Positions 19,011 to 29,648 of a stretch of 64,000 nt of DNA are shown in pieces. Position numbers and translations under genes: made by a program. The notes beneath the pieces are model-generated. The model was not told where the DNA came from and ran no database searches. It worked only from the letters and a program-made list of their open reading frames with translations. Source of the stretch: JAAYJR01 sp964563975 (GTDB lineage Bacteria > Bacteroidota > Bacteroidia > Bacteroidales > Prolixibacteraceae); the NCBI GenBank assembly GCA_964563975.1, contig CAZLZJ010000003.1, forward strand, positions 20,447 through 84,446, written 5' to 3'. Within the stretch, counting starts at the first letter, position 1. Each line of letters starts with the position of its first letter.

Positions 19011-20470
19011 TTTAAATAAAGATCAGAAGGAAGTATTGGCTGATTTTTCTCAAAATCGTACAAACTTTGAATCTTAAGATTCAGCAACTCAACTTTATAA
19101 TTAATAAGGGCTTGCGCAAATGCAATTTTTTTCCCTGAAAGCTGTGTTTGATAAAGGTTAAGGTCCATACCGGTAAGATCACCATTTTCATATCTCTCAA
19201 GGTTAATTTCATAGGTCAGTTGTGCATTGGTCTGGCTTTGTTCAGCAATTTCAATCTGATTCAATTGATTTAAAATATTTCTGTAAGCCTGTCTGATGCC
19301 TATTATTATCCGGTTTTGCTCGTCAGAAAAGCTAAGTTTCTGAGACTCAATTGATGCCTCCTGGGCTTTAATCCGAGCCTTTTTTTCACCCCAGTCAAAA
19401 AGAGGAATATTAAAATTAAGGGCAATCGACGGACTGTTTGTAGGTGCATCAAATACTTTATTCAGCTCACGATTATCTCCTGAAATACCCAACCTGAGAT
19501 TAACATCTCCTCTAAACTCATTTAATGACTTTGTGCGAATGAGATCAAATTGACTTGACTCTATATCTATTTCCCTCTGGCGAAGTTCCATTCTTGAAGC
19601 CAGCCCTGTTTTAATAGCTTTCTCCAAATCTACGGGCACCGGATTAGTTGCCACATCTGCCAGAATTGAAAAATCTTCATACAGATCCATTCCCAAATAG
19701 AGCTTTAACTGATCTTTTGCATTTTCAAAAAGCACCTCCTGGTTTTGAAGGGAAGATTTTGATGTTGCCAGGTTCAGCTCTGCCTGATATAACTCCTCCT
19801 TGGCAGCCAGCCCGGCATCAACCTTATTCTTTATTATATCGTAACTGTTTTGTGTATTCTTGAGTTCCTCCCTGGAGATATTCAGATTCATCTGAGTCAT
19901 ATATACATTATAAAAAAACTGGGTGACATTTTTTTCAAGGTTAAGTCGCTGTATTGCATAACTTATATTGGCATTTTCAAGATTCAGCTCAAGATCCTTA
20001 AGTTGCAGTTTAAGTCTGTTATAAGTAAACAGGGGCTGATTTAAATTGAGGTAAAGATTATTAAAAAACACTTTACTTTCAAGATTATTGGCATCAGAAA
20101 AGCTCTTCTGCCATCCAAATTCGTTGGTAAGGGATATAGTTCCATCTGTTATCAGAATCGGTTGCTCCACCCTGAAAAGAGCATTTGTCTGAAAGTTTTC
20201 ATTTGTATACCATTGAGAGACCCTGCTGTCAAAACGCCTGTTACGACTAAACCCCATTGGTTGCAGGTCGAGCGAAAACCTCGACTTCAAAGCTGCTCTC
20301 TGGGCTTCCAGATTTTTTGAATACCTTTCAAGGTTCAGCAATGATCTCTTAAGGTCGGGGCTTCCGGTTTCAGCTATAGCCAGAACTTTTTCAAGAGTAA
20401 GAACTTCCTGCGCCTGCACAAAAGGCAGAACAAGCATAACTATCAATAATGAGAACAGCAGCTTATGCAT
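19001..20470 (-). CDS. TolC-family outer membrane efflux channel
   Basis: Outer-membrane factor forming the exit duct of the tripartite pump. The ATG at 20470 is preferred because it begins a clean Sec signal (MHKLLFSLLIVMLVLPFVQAQ); an in-frame ATG 27 bases upstream would add a polar nine-residue leader. The mature protein of about 470 residues shows the two-fold repeat of long alpha-helical segments and short strands typical of TolC, for example the LEKNVTQFFYNVYMTQMNLNISREEL stretch (residue run shown only in part here) and its counterpart near the C-terminus with SQTNAQLTYEINLERYENG. It lies 44 bases after the permease gene and about 110 bases before the adaptor gene. Confidence 0.93.
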   Translation of the reverse strand: MHKLLFSLLIVMLVLPFVQAQEVLTLEKVLAIAETGSPDLKRSLLNLERYSKNLEAQRAALKSRFSLDLQPMGFSRNRRFDSRVSQWYTNENFQTNALFRVEQPILITDGTISLTNEFGWQKSFSDANNLESKVFFNNLYLNLNQPLFTYNRLKLQLKDLELNLENANISYAIQRLNLEKNVTQFFYNVYMTQMNLNISREELKNTQNSYDIIKNKVDAGLAAKEELYQAELNLATSKSSLQNQEVLFENAKDQLKLYLGMDLYEDFSILADVATNPVPVDLEKAIKTGLASRMELRQREIDIESSQFDLIRTKSLNEFRGDVNLRLGISGDNRELNKVFDAPTNSPSIALNFNIPLFDWGEKKARIKAQEASIESQKLSFSDEQNRIIIGIRQAYRNILNQLNQIEIAEQSQTNAQLTYEINLERYENGDLTGMDLNLYQTQLSGKKIAFAQALINYKVELLNLKIQSLYDFEKNQPILPSDLYLNNK

Positions 20471-20514
20471 ATAAAAACAATTTATATTATCCTTCATATT
20501 TAAGTTATTTAATT

Positions 20515-23500
20515 TTACAATTTAACCAGTTTAACAGCATCAGCGTAAACCATTCGTAAATTTGATTTATTTGTCAGTTCTATCAGTGCCGTATCAGACG
20601 AAAAATAAAAAGAACCAAGCCTGTTCCATCCATTGTCAGCATTATGTATTCTTAGCATCTGCTCTTCTACGGCATCATCACTATGAATAAAAAACTGATA
20701 TTCTCCTCTCTCTTCGCCTCTTCCGCCCCGCCCGAATCTTCTTGCTTTAAACAGGTGATAATAAACCTCATAGTGCCCCGGTTCCGGTATCGGTACATGC
20801 CACATGGCTTTAACGGAACCATCACCCGATTTCACATAATGTCCTGATCGTATATAGTCTCCGTAAAAATCAGAATTAGTTGTTGCTGTCCAGTTAACCG
20901 GGGGCCTCCAATAATTCATGCCGGTATACTTTTGAGCTCCTTCGCTCTCTTTTGCCAGCCATTTTTCAAGCAGGCTCATCTCATTTGTCCTGGTTATTTC
21001 AAACTGCGGATCTTCATTATCTACAATTATTTCACCGGGCAGTTGCCTTACAACCGGTAAATCCGTTACAACTTCACCTTCAAATTCCACCGCTTTAGGG
21101 TCTTCCAAAATATCCCGGAAAGTTATCATTATCATTTGTGGTATATTTTGAGAGGTAATTGTATTAATCATTACCATCCTTGGATCACTATCCAACATAA
21201 AACTGACATTTTTTGTTTGATTTGGTTCAAGAAACAGCAGCTTATTAACCATATCTTCTGCACCGGGACCACGTCCAAACCCTCTTCCCGGACCTCCTCC
21301 TTCCCCTAATCTGAATGAAAACTTAATGACGCCCTCCGAATCTGAAAAATTGGTCACTTTAACCGACACTTTTGTTCTCATATAATCGCCGGTTTTCACC
21401 TTAACAGCATCCACAGGTGAAATCAAATAACCCGGCAATGCTTTTTCAACAAACCATTCATCCATCAATGAAATAAGTTTAACTCCAAATTTTTCATCAA
21501 TTTGATCGGCAAACTGTTCGAAAGAGATATTTCTAAATTTATATTTCCTCAAAAGATCTCTTAAAAATCTTTCAAATTTATCCTGGCCGGCTTCCCATTG
21601 AATTCTGGAAAACAGGGCTTCCCCTTTTAATTTTATAACATTATTAATTATTGTTTTTTGCTCCGGATCTGATAAAATTTCCTCGAAAGTGCTGTCTTGC
21701 AATGCAATATTAGCCATCTCATCCTTACTTATACCCTGCATATTTCTGCGAAATGCATTGCGCATATCACTTGATTGACTTTTCAAATAAGCTTCAAAAA
21801 TACGGTTTGTAATAGGCCAGATGTCTGATTGAATATTATTTTGAAAATTATAGAGCATCGGAAAAATAAAATATGGATTTGACTGTTCATCGGATGAAAA
21901 ACCTCCCATACCGGGACCGAAACCGATTGACTGTTCCCTTGTGAAAAGCCCCAGAAAATCATATATAATCCGTATTTCTTTATCCTTTTCAGTTATATTG
22001 CTATCTCCCCTGCGCCCCCATCGCTCCATTCTTTTCCTGGCCCCCTCAAGGTCGGCTTCACGAAGCAGATAACCCTTTTCGGGAATAAGTACCAGCTCCG
22101 GTTGAACATACTCCTGACGCCCGGCCCAAATCCGCTCATAAGATTTAAACTGAGCAGGCACTTCAACCAAAAAAAGATGTTTGAAAGCAAATTCAAGATT
22201 ATAAGTTCTTTCAAAATCACCCACTCTGTCACTTATCAGCTGTGCAAGTGTATCTTTAATTTCAGGCAGGCTGTTTGTAAAAAAATCATGCCCTTCAATA
22301 TGCCAGATGCCATATTCAATTGAATCGTTCTTTATACTCTTCTTTTCATATCTTCCGATGGCCAGGGAAATTTGAGTAAGCGGAACATTATTGGAAAAAC
22401 GGTATATTCCGCCCGGCTCTTCTGAAACCTCCCCTTGCGACACTGCCCTCAGCCCGTTGCCGGTATTTACTTTTAAACTGAATTTTATAAACTCGGGATG
22501 ATTCCAACTAACATCTTCCGAACTGTATGTAACGCCGGTTTTGGGATACCAGTTTGTTTCCGGGGTAAGCAAAACATAATCAGGAGTTACAAAAGCATAC
22601 CTTTTATCAACGTTTAAAACAAATTTCCCGTATTTCTTTTGTCTCTCTTCTTCCGTAATATCAAGATAACAAAAGGTCTCATTTATTTTCCCCTCATATG
22701 ATAACTCCAGGGCAGCCTCTTCGCCGGGTGCAAGAGCAATATCCTTATCAATAATTATAATATGGAGTTTTCTGTCAAAAGGTATCTCTTTACCATTCAG
22801 CTTAATTGTTTTAACCGCCAATCCTTCGTTAAGACTTAAAATCAGTTTATCGATTATATCATCTTTTTCATTTTGAATAACCATCTGAGAGACTGCCTTT
22901 ACAGAGTAACCTTCATGTTCCAGAAAGATGTCGTGTGAAAGTGTTGCCGGAAATATTTCTTTTACATAAGTATTATTTAAAGCAACAGCTTCATTTCTTA
23001 AAGACTCATCTGCTTTAAACCTTGCAATATGCTGATAACCAAGCCAACTTCCTAAACAAAAAAAGATAATTGCAATTATAAGCGAAAATATTGTCATTGT
23101 CTCCGACTGAGGAAGCCGTTTTAAAAGATATATAGTTAAAAATATAAAACTTATTCCAAAAGAAAAGTATATTCCTCTGTGTATCAACACCCTCTCAAAA
23201 TTACCCATACCTGTAATATCAGAGATCAGCATTGGAATATTAAAAGACATATAGTCAAATATATAGTAATACCGGGCTTCCAATAAGAAAATTGTAATAC
23301 CTATATAACCCAATATTATAATAAAAGTAATTGCCTGATTACGAATTACGCTCATCAGCAAAAAGGAGAGGCCCATTATAAACAGCAGTGTGGGCACACT
23401 AATCAATAACAGATATATTAAATATGCCTCTTTATTAACAGAAGTTGACTGTGCAAGCAGGTTGAAGATTAACGCCATCAGCACCACGGCAATATTAAGT

Positions 23501-23862
23501 ACCAGAAATACCTGCAGATTACCCCAGGTTTTACCTATCACATACTCTCCGTTTGTCATTGAACGCATATAAATAACCTCTGTGGTATCCAATTTTTTAT
23601 CACGTTTCAAAAAATCAGATGCCAAAAATACTGCAATAATTGCCTGCGCTACATTAAGAATTAAAAGATTAGTGTAAGGAATAGACGAAGGTATACTTCT
23701 TACTGCCCATCCCAGATCTCCGCCACCCTGAATCACCATTCCAAGATTAAGCGTAAACAACACACCTAAGGATAAAACTCCAAATATCCTGAAAAACCAA
23801 CTTCTAAGCAATGTTTTGCGCTCATATTTGGCAATCGATAAAATATTATGAAAAGAGATCAT
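20515..23862 (-). CDS. ABC-2 permease fused to degenerate M1-peptidase-like and golvesin-like domains
   Basis: The 1115-residue protein begins with six or more membrane helices of an ABC-2 permease (residues about 1-285, with FLASDFLKRDKKLDTTEVIY as the coupling region). A long extracytoplasmic part of M1 aminopeptidase/ABC-permease-fusion type follows (about 290-740: PDYVLLTPETNWYPKTG and VPLTQISLAIGRYEKK are recognisable). The zinc motif HExxH is absent, so catalysis is unlikely. Residues about 985-1115 resemble a golvesin C-terminal-like beta domain (AMWHVPIPEPGHYEVYYH, GWNRLGSFYF, VYADAVKLVK). A glycine-rich linker (GGGPGRGFGRGPG) separates regions. It follows its ATPase gene by 19 bases. 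Function of the non-membrane part is unknown. Confidence 0.88.
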   Translation of the reverse strand: MISFHNILSIAKYERKTLLRSWFFRIFGVLSLGVLFTLNLGMVIQGGGDLGWAVRSIPSSIPYTNLLILNVAQAIIAVFLASDFLKRDKKLDTTEVIYMRSMTNGEYVIGKTWGNLQVFLVLNIAVVLMALIFNLLAQSTSVNKEAYLIYLLLISVPTLLFIMGLSFLLMSVIRNQAITFIIILGYIGITIFLLEARYYYIFDYMSFNIPMLISDITGMGNFERVLIHRGIYFSFGISFIFLTIYLLKRLPQSETMTIFSLIIAIIFFCLGSWLGYQHIARFKADESLRNEAVALNNTYVKEIFPATLSHDIFLEHEGYSVKAVSQMVIQNEKDDIIDKLILSLNEGLAVKTIKLNGKEIPFDRKLHIIIIDKDIALAPGEEAALELSYEGKINETFCYLDITEEERQKKYGKFVLNVDKRYAFVTPDYVLLTPETNWYPKTGVTYSSEDVSWNHPEFIKFSLKVNTGNGLRAVSQGEVSEEPGGIYRFSNNVPLTQISLAIGRYEKKSIKNDSIEYGIWHIEGHDFFTNSLPEIKDTLAQLISDRVGDFERTYNLEFAFKHLFLVEVPAQFKSYERIWAGRQEYVQPELVLIPEKGYLLREADLEGARKRMERWGRRGDSNITEKDKEIRIIYDFLGLFTREQSIGFGPGMGGFSSDEQSNPYFIFPMLYNFQNNIQSDIWPITNRIFEAYLKSQSSDMRNAFRRNMQGISKDEMANIALQDSTFEEILSDPEQKTIINNVIKLKGEALFSRIQWEAGQDKFERFLRDLLRKYKFRNISFEQFADQIDEKFGVKLISLMDEWFVEKALPGYLISPVDAVKVKTGDYMRTKVSVKVTNFSDSEGVIKFSFRLGEGGGPGRGFGRGPGAEDMVNKLLFLEPNQTKNVSFMLDSDPRMVMINTITSQNIPQMIMITFRDILEDPKAVEFEGEVVTDLPVVRQLPGEIIVDNEDPQFEITRTNEMSLLEKWLAKESEGAQKYTGMNYWRPPVNWTATTNSDFYGDYIRSGHYVKSGDGSVKAMWHVPIPEPGHYEVYYHLFKARRFGRGGRGEERGEYQFFIHSDDAVEEQMLRIHNADNGWNRLGSFYFSSDTALIELTNKSNLRMVYADAVKLVKL

Positions 23863-23881
23863 TATTTACGATTTATTAAAT

Positions 23882-24775
23882 TCAAATATTTGACCACTGA
23901 TTAAGTTTATTCTCCATAAAATGCACATATGCATGTTCCAGATTAGGCTCAATCTGTTTACCATGATAACCGTTAATTTCGGGAGCAACTACCTGAACCT
24001 CCCAACCCTTATCAACCGGTATGGTCGAAATAACAGGAAACTTTTCATTAATTTCCATATATTCTGTTGCAGTAGCGGTAATAAGCCAGACATTTCCGCG
24101 AGCTTCTTTTATCAGCTGTTCGGGAGAACCGGAAAAAGCAAGCTCTCCTTCATGTAAAAGTGCCATATCATGACAGGTACTTGAGATATCGCCTACAATA
24201 TGGGTTGATAAAATAATAATGACATTTTGTTCGCTGATAGTAGACAGCAAGTTTCTGAAACGTATACGTTCTTCAGGATCAAGACCGGTTGTAGGTTCAT
24301 CGACAATAATAATTTTTGGATTATTAATAAGTGCCTGTGCAATTCCCAATCTTCTTTTCATACCTCCCGAAAGCTTATTTGCATTTCTGTCGCGTGCCTC
24401 ATATAAACCGACCTCTTCGAGCATCCGGTCAACCGCCGTTTTGCGAACTGCGCTATTTTTCATTCCCGCTAACCGGGCAACATAATCTAAAAATTCATAA
24501 GTCTTCAATTTTGAAAAAAAACTAAAATCCTGAGGAAGGTATCCCAGCATAGCTCTTATCTCTTTACGATTTTTAGCCAGATCAAGGCCATTAACAGTTA
24601 CCTTTCCGCTCGAAGGCTTCATAAGTGTAACCAAAATTCTCATTAAGGTTGACTTCCCGGCACCATTTGGGCCTAACAAGCCAAACATCCCATTGGAGAT
24701 GCTGAGATTTAAACTTTTTAAAGCATAATTCCCGTTAGGATAAACCTTATTCAGATTTTCAATTTTTATATACAC
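23882..24775 (-). CDS. ABC transporter ATP-binding protein
   Basis: First gene of the export operon. The 297-residue ATPase has Walker A LGPNGAGKST, Q-loop LPQDF, signature LSGGMKRR, Walker B IIIVDEPTTGLDPEE and an H-loop STHIVGD, then a C-terminal tail ending in LEHAYVHFM as in CcmA/DrrA-type ATPases. It should energise the permease encoded next (19 bases downstream). The same organisation and several identical stretches occur in the ATPase fused to the RND pump (GMFGLLGPNGAGKST, ERIRFRNLL, the LE-D/H-AY tail), so the two are paralogues. It is divergent from comB across 131 bases in which no confident promoter was found. Confidence 0.95.
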   Translation of the reverse strand: MYIKIENLNKVYPNGNYALKSLNLSISNGMFGLLGPNGAGKSTLMRILVTLMKPSSGKVTVNGLDLAKNRKEIRAMLGYLPQDFSFFSKLKTYEFLDYVARLAGMKNSAVRKTAVDRMLEEVGLYEARDRNANKLSGGMKRRLGIAQALINNPKIIIVDEPTTGLDPEERIRFRNLLSTISEQNVIIILSTHIVGDISSTCHDMALLHEGELAFSGSPEQLIKEARGNVWLITATATEYMEINEKFPVISTIPVDKGWEVQVVAPEINGYHGKQIEPNLEHAYVHFMENKLNQWSNI

Positions 24776-24906
24776 TTGTAATTATTCAATTAATTAAACT
24801 ACTCATTTGGACTTGAGACTTTTAAAATAGTTTAAATCTTAACAGCAAATTAGTTGGTTAAAATGTTCTTTGTTAAATATTAATTTTAATTAATTTTACC
24901 TTTCTT

Positions 24907-25608
24907 ATGAATATACAAATTTTACAACTTCTTGAAGGTGCCCGCAGGGCTACGGGATTAACAGTTATCATTGATGTATTCCGTGCTTTCTCTACGGCAT
25001 GTTATGCTTTTAACCTGGGTGCTGCAAAAATCATTCCGGTTGGCAATATAGAAAAAGCTTATCTCCTGAAAAAAGAAAATCCCGATTACCTGCTGATGGG
25101 AGAGCGGAATGAAAAAAAGCCTGAAGGTTTCGATTATGGAAATTCACCAACACACCTTTTACAAGCCCCGTTGAAAGGAAAAACAATTGTCCATACAACC
25201 AGCTCCGGCACTCAGGGTATTGCTGCTGCCAATAAGGCCTGTGAGATCATAACCGGAAGTTTTGTAAATGCCGGTGCTATCATTAATTATATTCGCAATA
25301 CCAATCCGGAAAATGTATCACTCGTATGCATGGGTTATGAATGCAGTTACCCGGTAGATGAGGATACACTTTGCGCCGAATATATCAGAAATGAGTTAAC
25401 CGGTCAGCCAAATGATTTCAATAAAATTATCTCCGTTGTAAAAAAAGGATCGGGAAAAAGGTTTTTTGAACCCCGGAGTCAGGAATGGGCTCCCGCTTCA
25501 GATTTTGACATGTGTATGAGATTAAACCTGTTCGGATTCATTCTGAAAGTAAATAACAAAAGTGACCCGGGATACCTTAAGAAGATATCTGTAGCTGCAG
25601 GCACATGA
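24907..25608 (+). CDS. comB: 2-phosphosulfolactate phosphatase family protein (ComB)
   Basis: ComB dephosphorylates 2-phosphosulfolactate to sulfolactate in a magnesium-dependent reaction, known from coenzyme M synthesis in methanogens and sulfolactate formation in bacteria. The 233-residue protein shows the family core: VIIDVFRAFSTACYAF near residues 20-35, the GERNEKKPEGFDYGNSP loop, HTTSSGTQG, and the acidic VDEDTLCAEYI segment. Length is normal. In Bacteroidota the substrate may differ, as no other CoM genes are visible. patB begins 36 bases downstream on the same strand. Confidence 0.85.
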   Translation: MNIQILQLLEGARRATGLTVIIDVFRAFSTACYAFNLGAAKIIPVGNIEKAYLLKKENPDYLLMGERNEKKPEGFDYGNSPTHLLQAPLKGKTIVHTTSSGTQGIAAANKACEIITGSFVNAGAIINYIRNTNPENVSLVCMGYECSYPVDEDTLCAEYIRNELTGQPNDFNKIISVVKKGSGKRFFEPRSQEWAPASDFDMCMRLNLFGFILKVNNKSDPGYLKKISVAAGT

Positions 25609-25644
25609 TCTTATCAGGCTGTCATACAGCAAAAATAATATATT

Positions 25645-26820
25645 ATGAGCAAATACAATTTTGATGAAATTATTCCCCGCGAAGGAACTAATTCCTTAAA
25701 ATATGATGCCAGAAAGCAAGTTTTCAACTCTTCTGATATTTTACCCCTCTGGGTAGCCGACACCGACTTCAAAACCCCTGACTTTATTGTTAATGCGATA
25801 AAAAAAAGGGCTGAACATGAAATATTCGGATACACTTTCAAACCTGACTCATATTACAGATCCATAATTGGCTGGATGCAGAGAAGACATAACTGGTCAA
25901 TAAAAAAAGAGTGGATCTCTTTCAGCCCCGGCGTTGTTGCCGGACTAACATGTGCAATAAAAGCCTTCTCAAATCCGGGCGACGGAGTAGTTGTACAACC
26001 ACCTGTATACTCACCTTTTTTTAGCTGTGTGGAAGGCACGGGAAGGGAAATAGTCAGAAATCCGCTTATAATTAAAAATAACAGGTATACTTTTGATTTT
26101 CATAACCTGAAATCTCAAATCAATAAAAAAACCAGATTGCTGCTTCTTTGTAATCCGCATAATCCGGGGGGTATGGTCTGGAAAAATGAAGAACTGGAAG
26201 AGCTTGGCTCTATTTGTAATAAAAACAATATCCTTATAATCTCCGATGAGATACATTCCGATCTGATATTCAAAGGAAACAGGCACATTCCGATAACTAT
26301 GGTATCGGAGGAGACCGCAAAAAATTCAATTATTCTGTCGGCTCCCAGCAAAACATTTAATATTGCCGGACTAACAACATCAGTGGTTATTATACCTGAT
26401 AAAAAAAAGTTTGAACAATTTGAAAAAATATTAAATCTTGCCCATCTGGGTATGGGCAACATATTTGGGGCTGTTGCCTTGGAGGCTGCATATTCATATG
26501 GCGATGAATGGCTGAACCAGCTTTTGGATTATCTATGGAATAACTATCTCTATTTGAAAAAATTTTTCAATAATAACCTGCCGGAAGTAAAGGTTATGAA
26601 TCCTGAAGCTACTTATTTAGTATGGCTGGATTTCCGGGAATATGGAATGGATGGCAAAGAGCTTACAAAGCTAATAGTCGATAAAGCTAAAGTAGGCCTG
26701 AACAACGGAGCCGGTTTCGGTATTGAAGGCAACGGATGGATGCGGCTCAACATCGGTTGTCCGCGTAGTGTTCTTGCAGAAGGGTTAAACAGGCTTAACA
26801 ATGCATTTTCCGGGATTTAA
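25645..26820 (+). CDS. patB: PatB/MalY-type PLP-dependent C-S lyase (aminotransferase class I/II fold)
   Basis: The 391-residue enzyme is a fold-type I PLP protein of the MalY/PatB branch, which cleaves cystathionine or cysteine to a thiol/sulfide, pyruvate and ammonia. Family marks are WVADTDFKTPDFI near the N-terminus, GYTFKPDSYY, the CNPHNPGGMVW loop, SDEIHSDLIF with the PLP aspartate, and the PLP lysine Lys236 in SAPSKTFNIAGL. The C-terminal RLNIGCPRS holds the carboxylate-binding arginine. It follows comB by 36 bases, hinting at a shared sulfur-compound theme, though that link is inference. Its stop is 1 base from the convergent GT9 gene. Confidence 0.92.
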   Translation: MSKYNFDEIIPREGTNSLKYDARKQVFNSSDILPLWVADTDFKTPDFIVNAIKKRAEHEIFGYTFKPDSYYRSIIGWMQRRHNWSIKKEWISFSPGVVAGLTCAIKAFSNPGDGVVVQPPVYSPFFSCVEGTGREIVRNPLIIKNNRYTFDFHNLKSQINKKTRLLLLCNPHNPGGMVWKNEELEELGSICNKNNILIISDEIHSDLIFKGNRHIPITMVSEETAKNSIILSAPSKTFNIAGLTTSVVIIPDKKKFEQFEKILNLAHLGMGNIFGAVALEAAYSYGDEWLNQLLDYLWNNYLYLKKFFNNNLPEVKVMNPEATYLVWLDFREYGMDGKELTKLIVDKAKVGLNNGAGFGIEGNGWMRLNIGCPRSVLAEGLNRLNNAFSGI

Positions 26821-26821
26821 A

Positions 26822-27811
26822 TTAAAAGTTTTTATAAATCCAGTCAACCGCCACACTCAAATCAATATCGTTCATACATCTGAAATGTCTCCTTGGGCAT
26901 TTCTGATAACCAAGCTTGGAGCATGGCCTGCATTTAAGATTATTCACTTCAACCATTGTTGATACAGGATCAGCCATATAGGGATACATGCCGAACTGAG
27001 GAACCGTGTTGCCCCAAAAAGAGAGGATCTTCTTTTTAAATGCAGCAGCAATATGCATAAAACCGGTATCGTTTGTCAAAACCAATCTGGCATCGCGCAC
27101 CAGTATTGCCGATTCATTGATTGTTCCCTTTCCAACATAATTAAATACATTTCCTTTTGATCCCGCCATAATAATTTCTCCGGCTTCCCGCTCTCTGTTT
27201 CCCCCTATAAGGACAACCGGAAAATCAATACTTCTGCAAATGGCAGCAACTTTTTCAGCCGGAAGTTTTTTAGTGAAATATGTCCCTCCGATTACAAAGG
27301 CTATATAACCATCATTACAAGCCGGGGGAAGTTTGCATTCTCCATCTCCGCAAATAAAAAAATCAAGCCCCTTCCGGTCATTTTCAACATCAAATAGTGA
27401 AACAGTATCCATGTAACGATCAACAATATGCAACTGAGGCAGCAGATTAATTTTTAGCCGGGTATAAATAAACTTAAGTATATTTAATTTATTAACAGTA
27501 AATGCCGGTAATTTCAATCTCAATTTAATAATCTTACTCAAGCGATTATTCTGAAGGTCAATAATATAGTCAAATTGTGTGTCTGCAACATGTGAAATAA
27601 ATTTTCCCGGTGTGCCCGGATATTCATACACTTTAAATATATAAGGATTTGATTTTAGCACGGGAAAATATTCTTTTTTTGTCAGAAAATATATCTCGGC
27701 ACCCTCAACCTGTTGTTTCAGGCATCTGACCAAGGGCGACGTAAGTACGATATCTCCTATTGAGCTGAATCGTATAACTAAAAACTTTAATTTATTATTT
27801 AACTGATTCAA
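26822..27811 (-). CDS. Glycosyltransferase family 9 (heptosyltransferase-like)
   Basis: The GT9 family includes ADP-heptose:LPS heptosyltransferases that build the lipopolysaccharide core on the inner face of the cytoplasmic membrane. The 329-residue protein has the GT-B layout: N-terminal FLVIRFSSIGDIVLTSPLVRCLK, central VVLIGGNREREAGEII and the donor-site LTNDTGFMHIAAA. A C-terminal cysteine cluster (LKCRPCSKLGYQKCPRRHFRC) is common in Bacteroidota members. Its ATG at 27811 overlaps atpC by 17 bases, so it is probably transcribed with atpDC although the functions are unrelated. Confidence 0.92.
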   Translation of the reverse strand: MNQLNNKLKFLVIRFSSIGDIVLTSPLVRCLKQQVEGAEIYFLTKKEYFPVLKSNPYIFKVYEYPGTPGKFISHVADTQFDYIIDLQNNRLSKIIKLRLKLPAFTVNKLNILKFIYTRLKINLLPQLHIVDRYMDTVSLFDVENDRKGLDFFICGDGECKLPPACNDGYIAFVIGGTYFTKKLPAEKVAAICRSIDFPVVLIGGNREREAGEIIMAGSKGNVFNYVGKGTINESAILVRDARLVLTNDTGFMHIAAAFKKKILSFWGNTVPQFGMYPYMADPVSTMVEVNNLKCRPCSKLGYQKCPRRHFRCMNDIDLSVAVDWIYKNF

Positions 27812-28046
27812 CCAATATAATTATTTTATTGTTTTTATTTTCTACAATGCCTCCTTCAACCTTAAAAGAAGTTATTTTATCCTCTTCATCAATTACTCTG
27901 ATCACACCCTTTTCCATTGTTGAAATAATAGGCGCATGATTTTTTAAAATCTCAAAAAGACCTTTACTCCCGGGCAATCGGACACGCTTTACGTTACCTT
28001 CGTATATAAGTTTATCCGGAGAAATAATTTCAAGAAACATAGACAT
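27795..28046 (-). CDS. atpC: F1 ATP synthase epsilon subunit
   Basis: Short epsilon subunit of the F1 rotor, comprising essentially the N-terminal beta-sandwich (FLEIISPDKLIYEGNVKRVRLPGSKG, here quoted over two adjacent pieces, and NHAPIISTMEKGVIRV). At 83 residues it lacks the C-terminal helical hairpin, as is usual in Bacteroidota. The start at 28046 gives MSMFLEII, 7 bases after atpD; starting at 28040 would give MFLEII, and an upstream in-frame ATG lies inside atpD and is unlikely. Confidence 0.93.
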   Translation of the reverse strand: MSMFLEIISPDKLIYEGNVKRVRLPGSKGLFEILKNHAPIISTMEKGVIRVIDEEDKITSFKVEGGIVENKNNKIIILVESVK

Positions 28047-28053
28047 AAAATAG

Positions 28054-29565
<1,512 letters not shown>

Positions 29566-29648
29566 TCAAATATTTAAACAAAGAAGTTGCACAAAATTAT
29601 TGATGTTTTGCATTAAAAGTGCAAAAATATCAAATAAGAGTTAAAGTT

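Noticed and set aside
23882..24775. Gliding-motility GldA/GldFG system
   Set aside because: The ATPase is similar in class, but the adjacent permease is a peptidase-golvesin fusion and the operon holds RND and TolC genes, which does not fit GldAFG.
24776..24906. TTTG and TACCTTTC boxes as a promoter for comB
   Set aside because: The spacing is 24 bases and the -7-like box nearly touches the ATG, so it would leave no leader.
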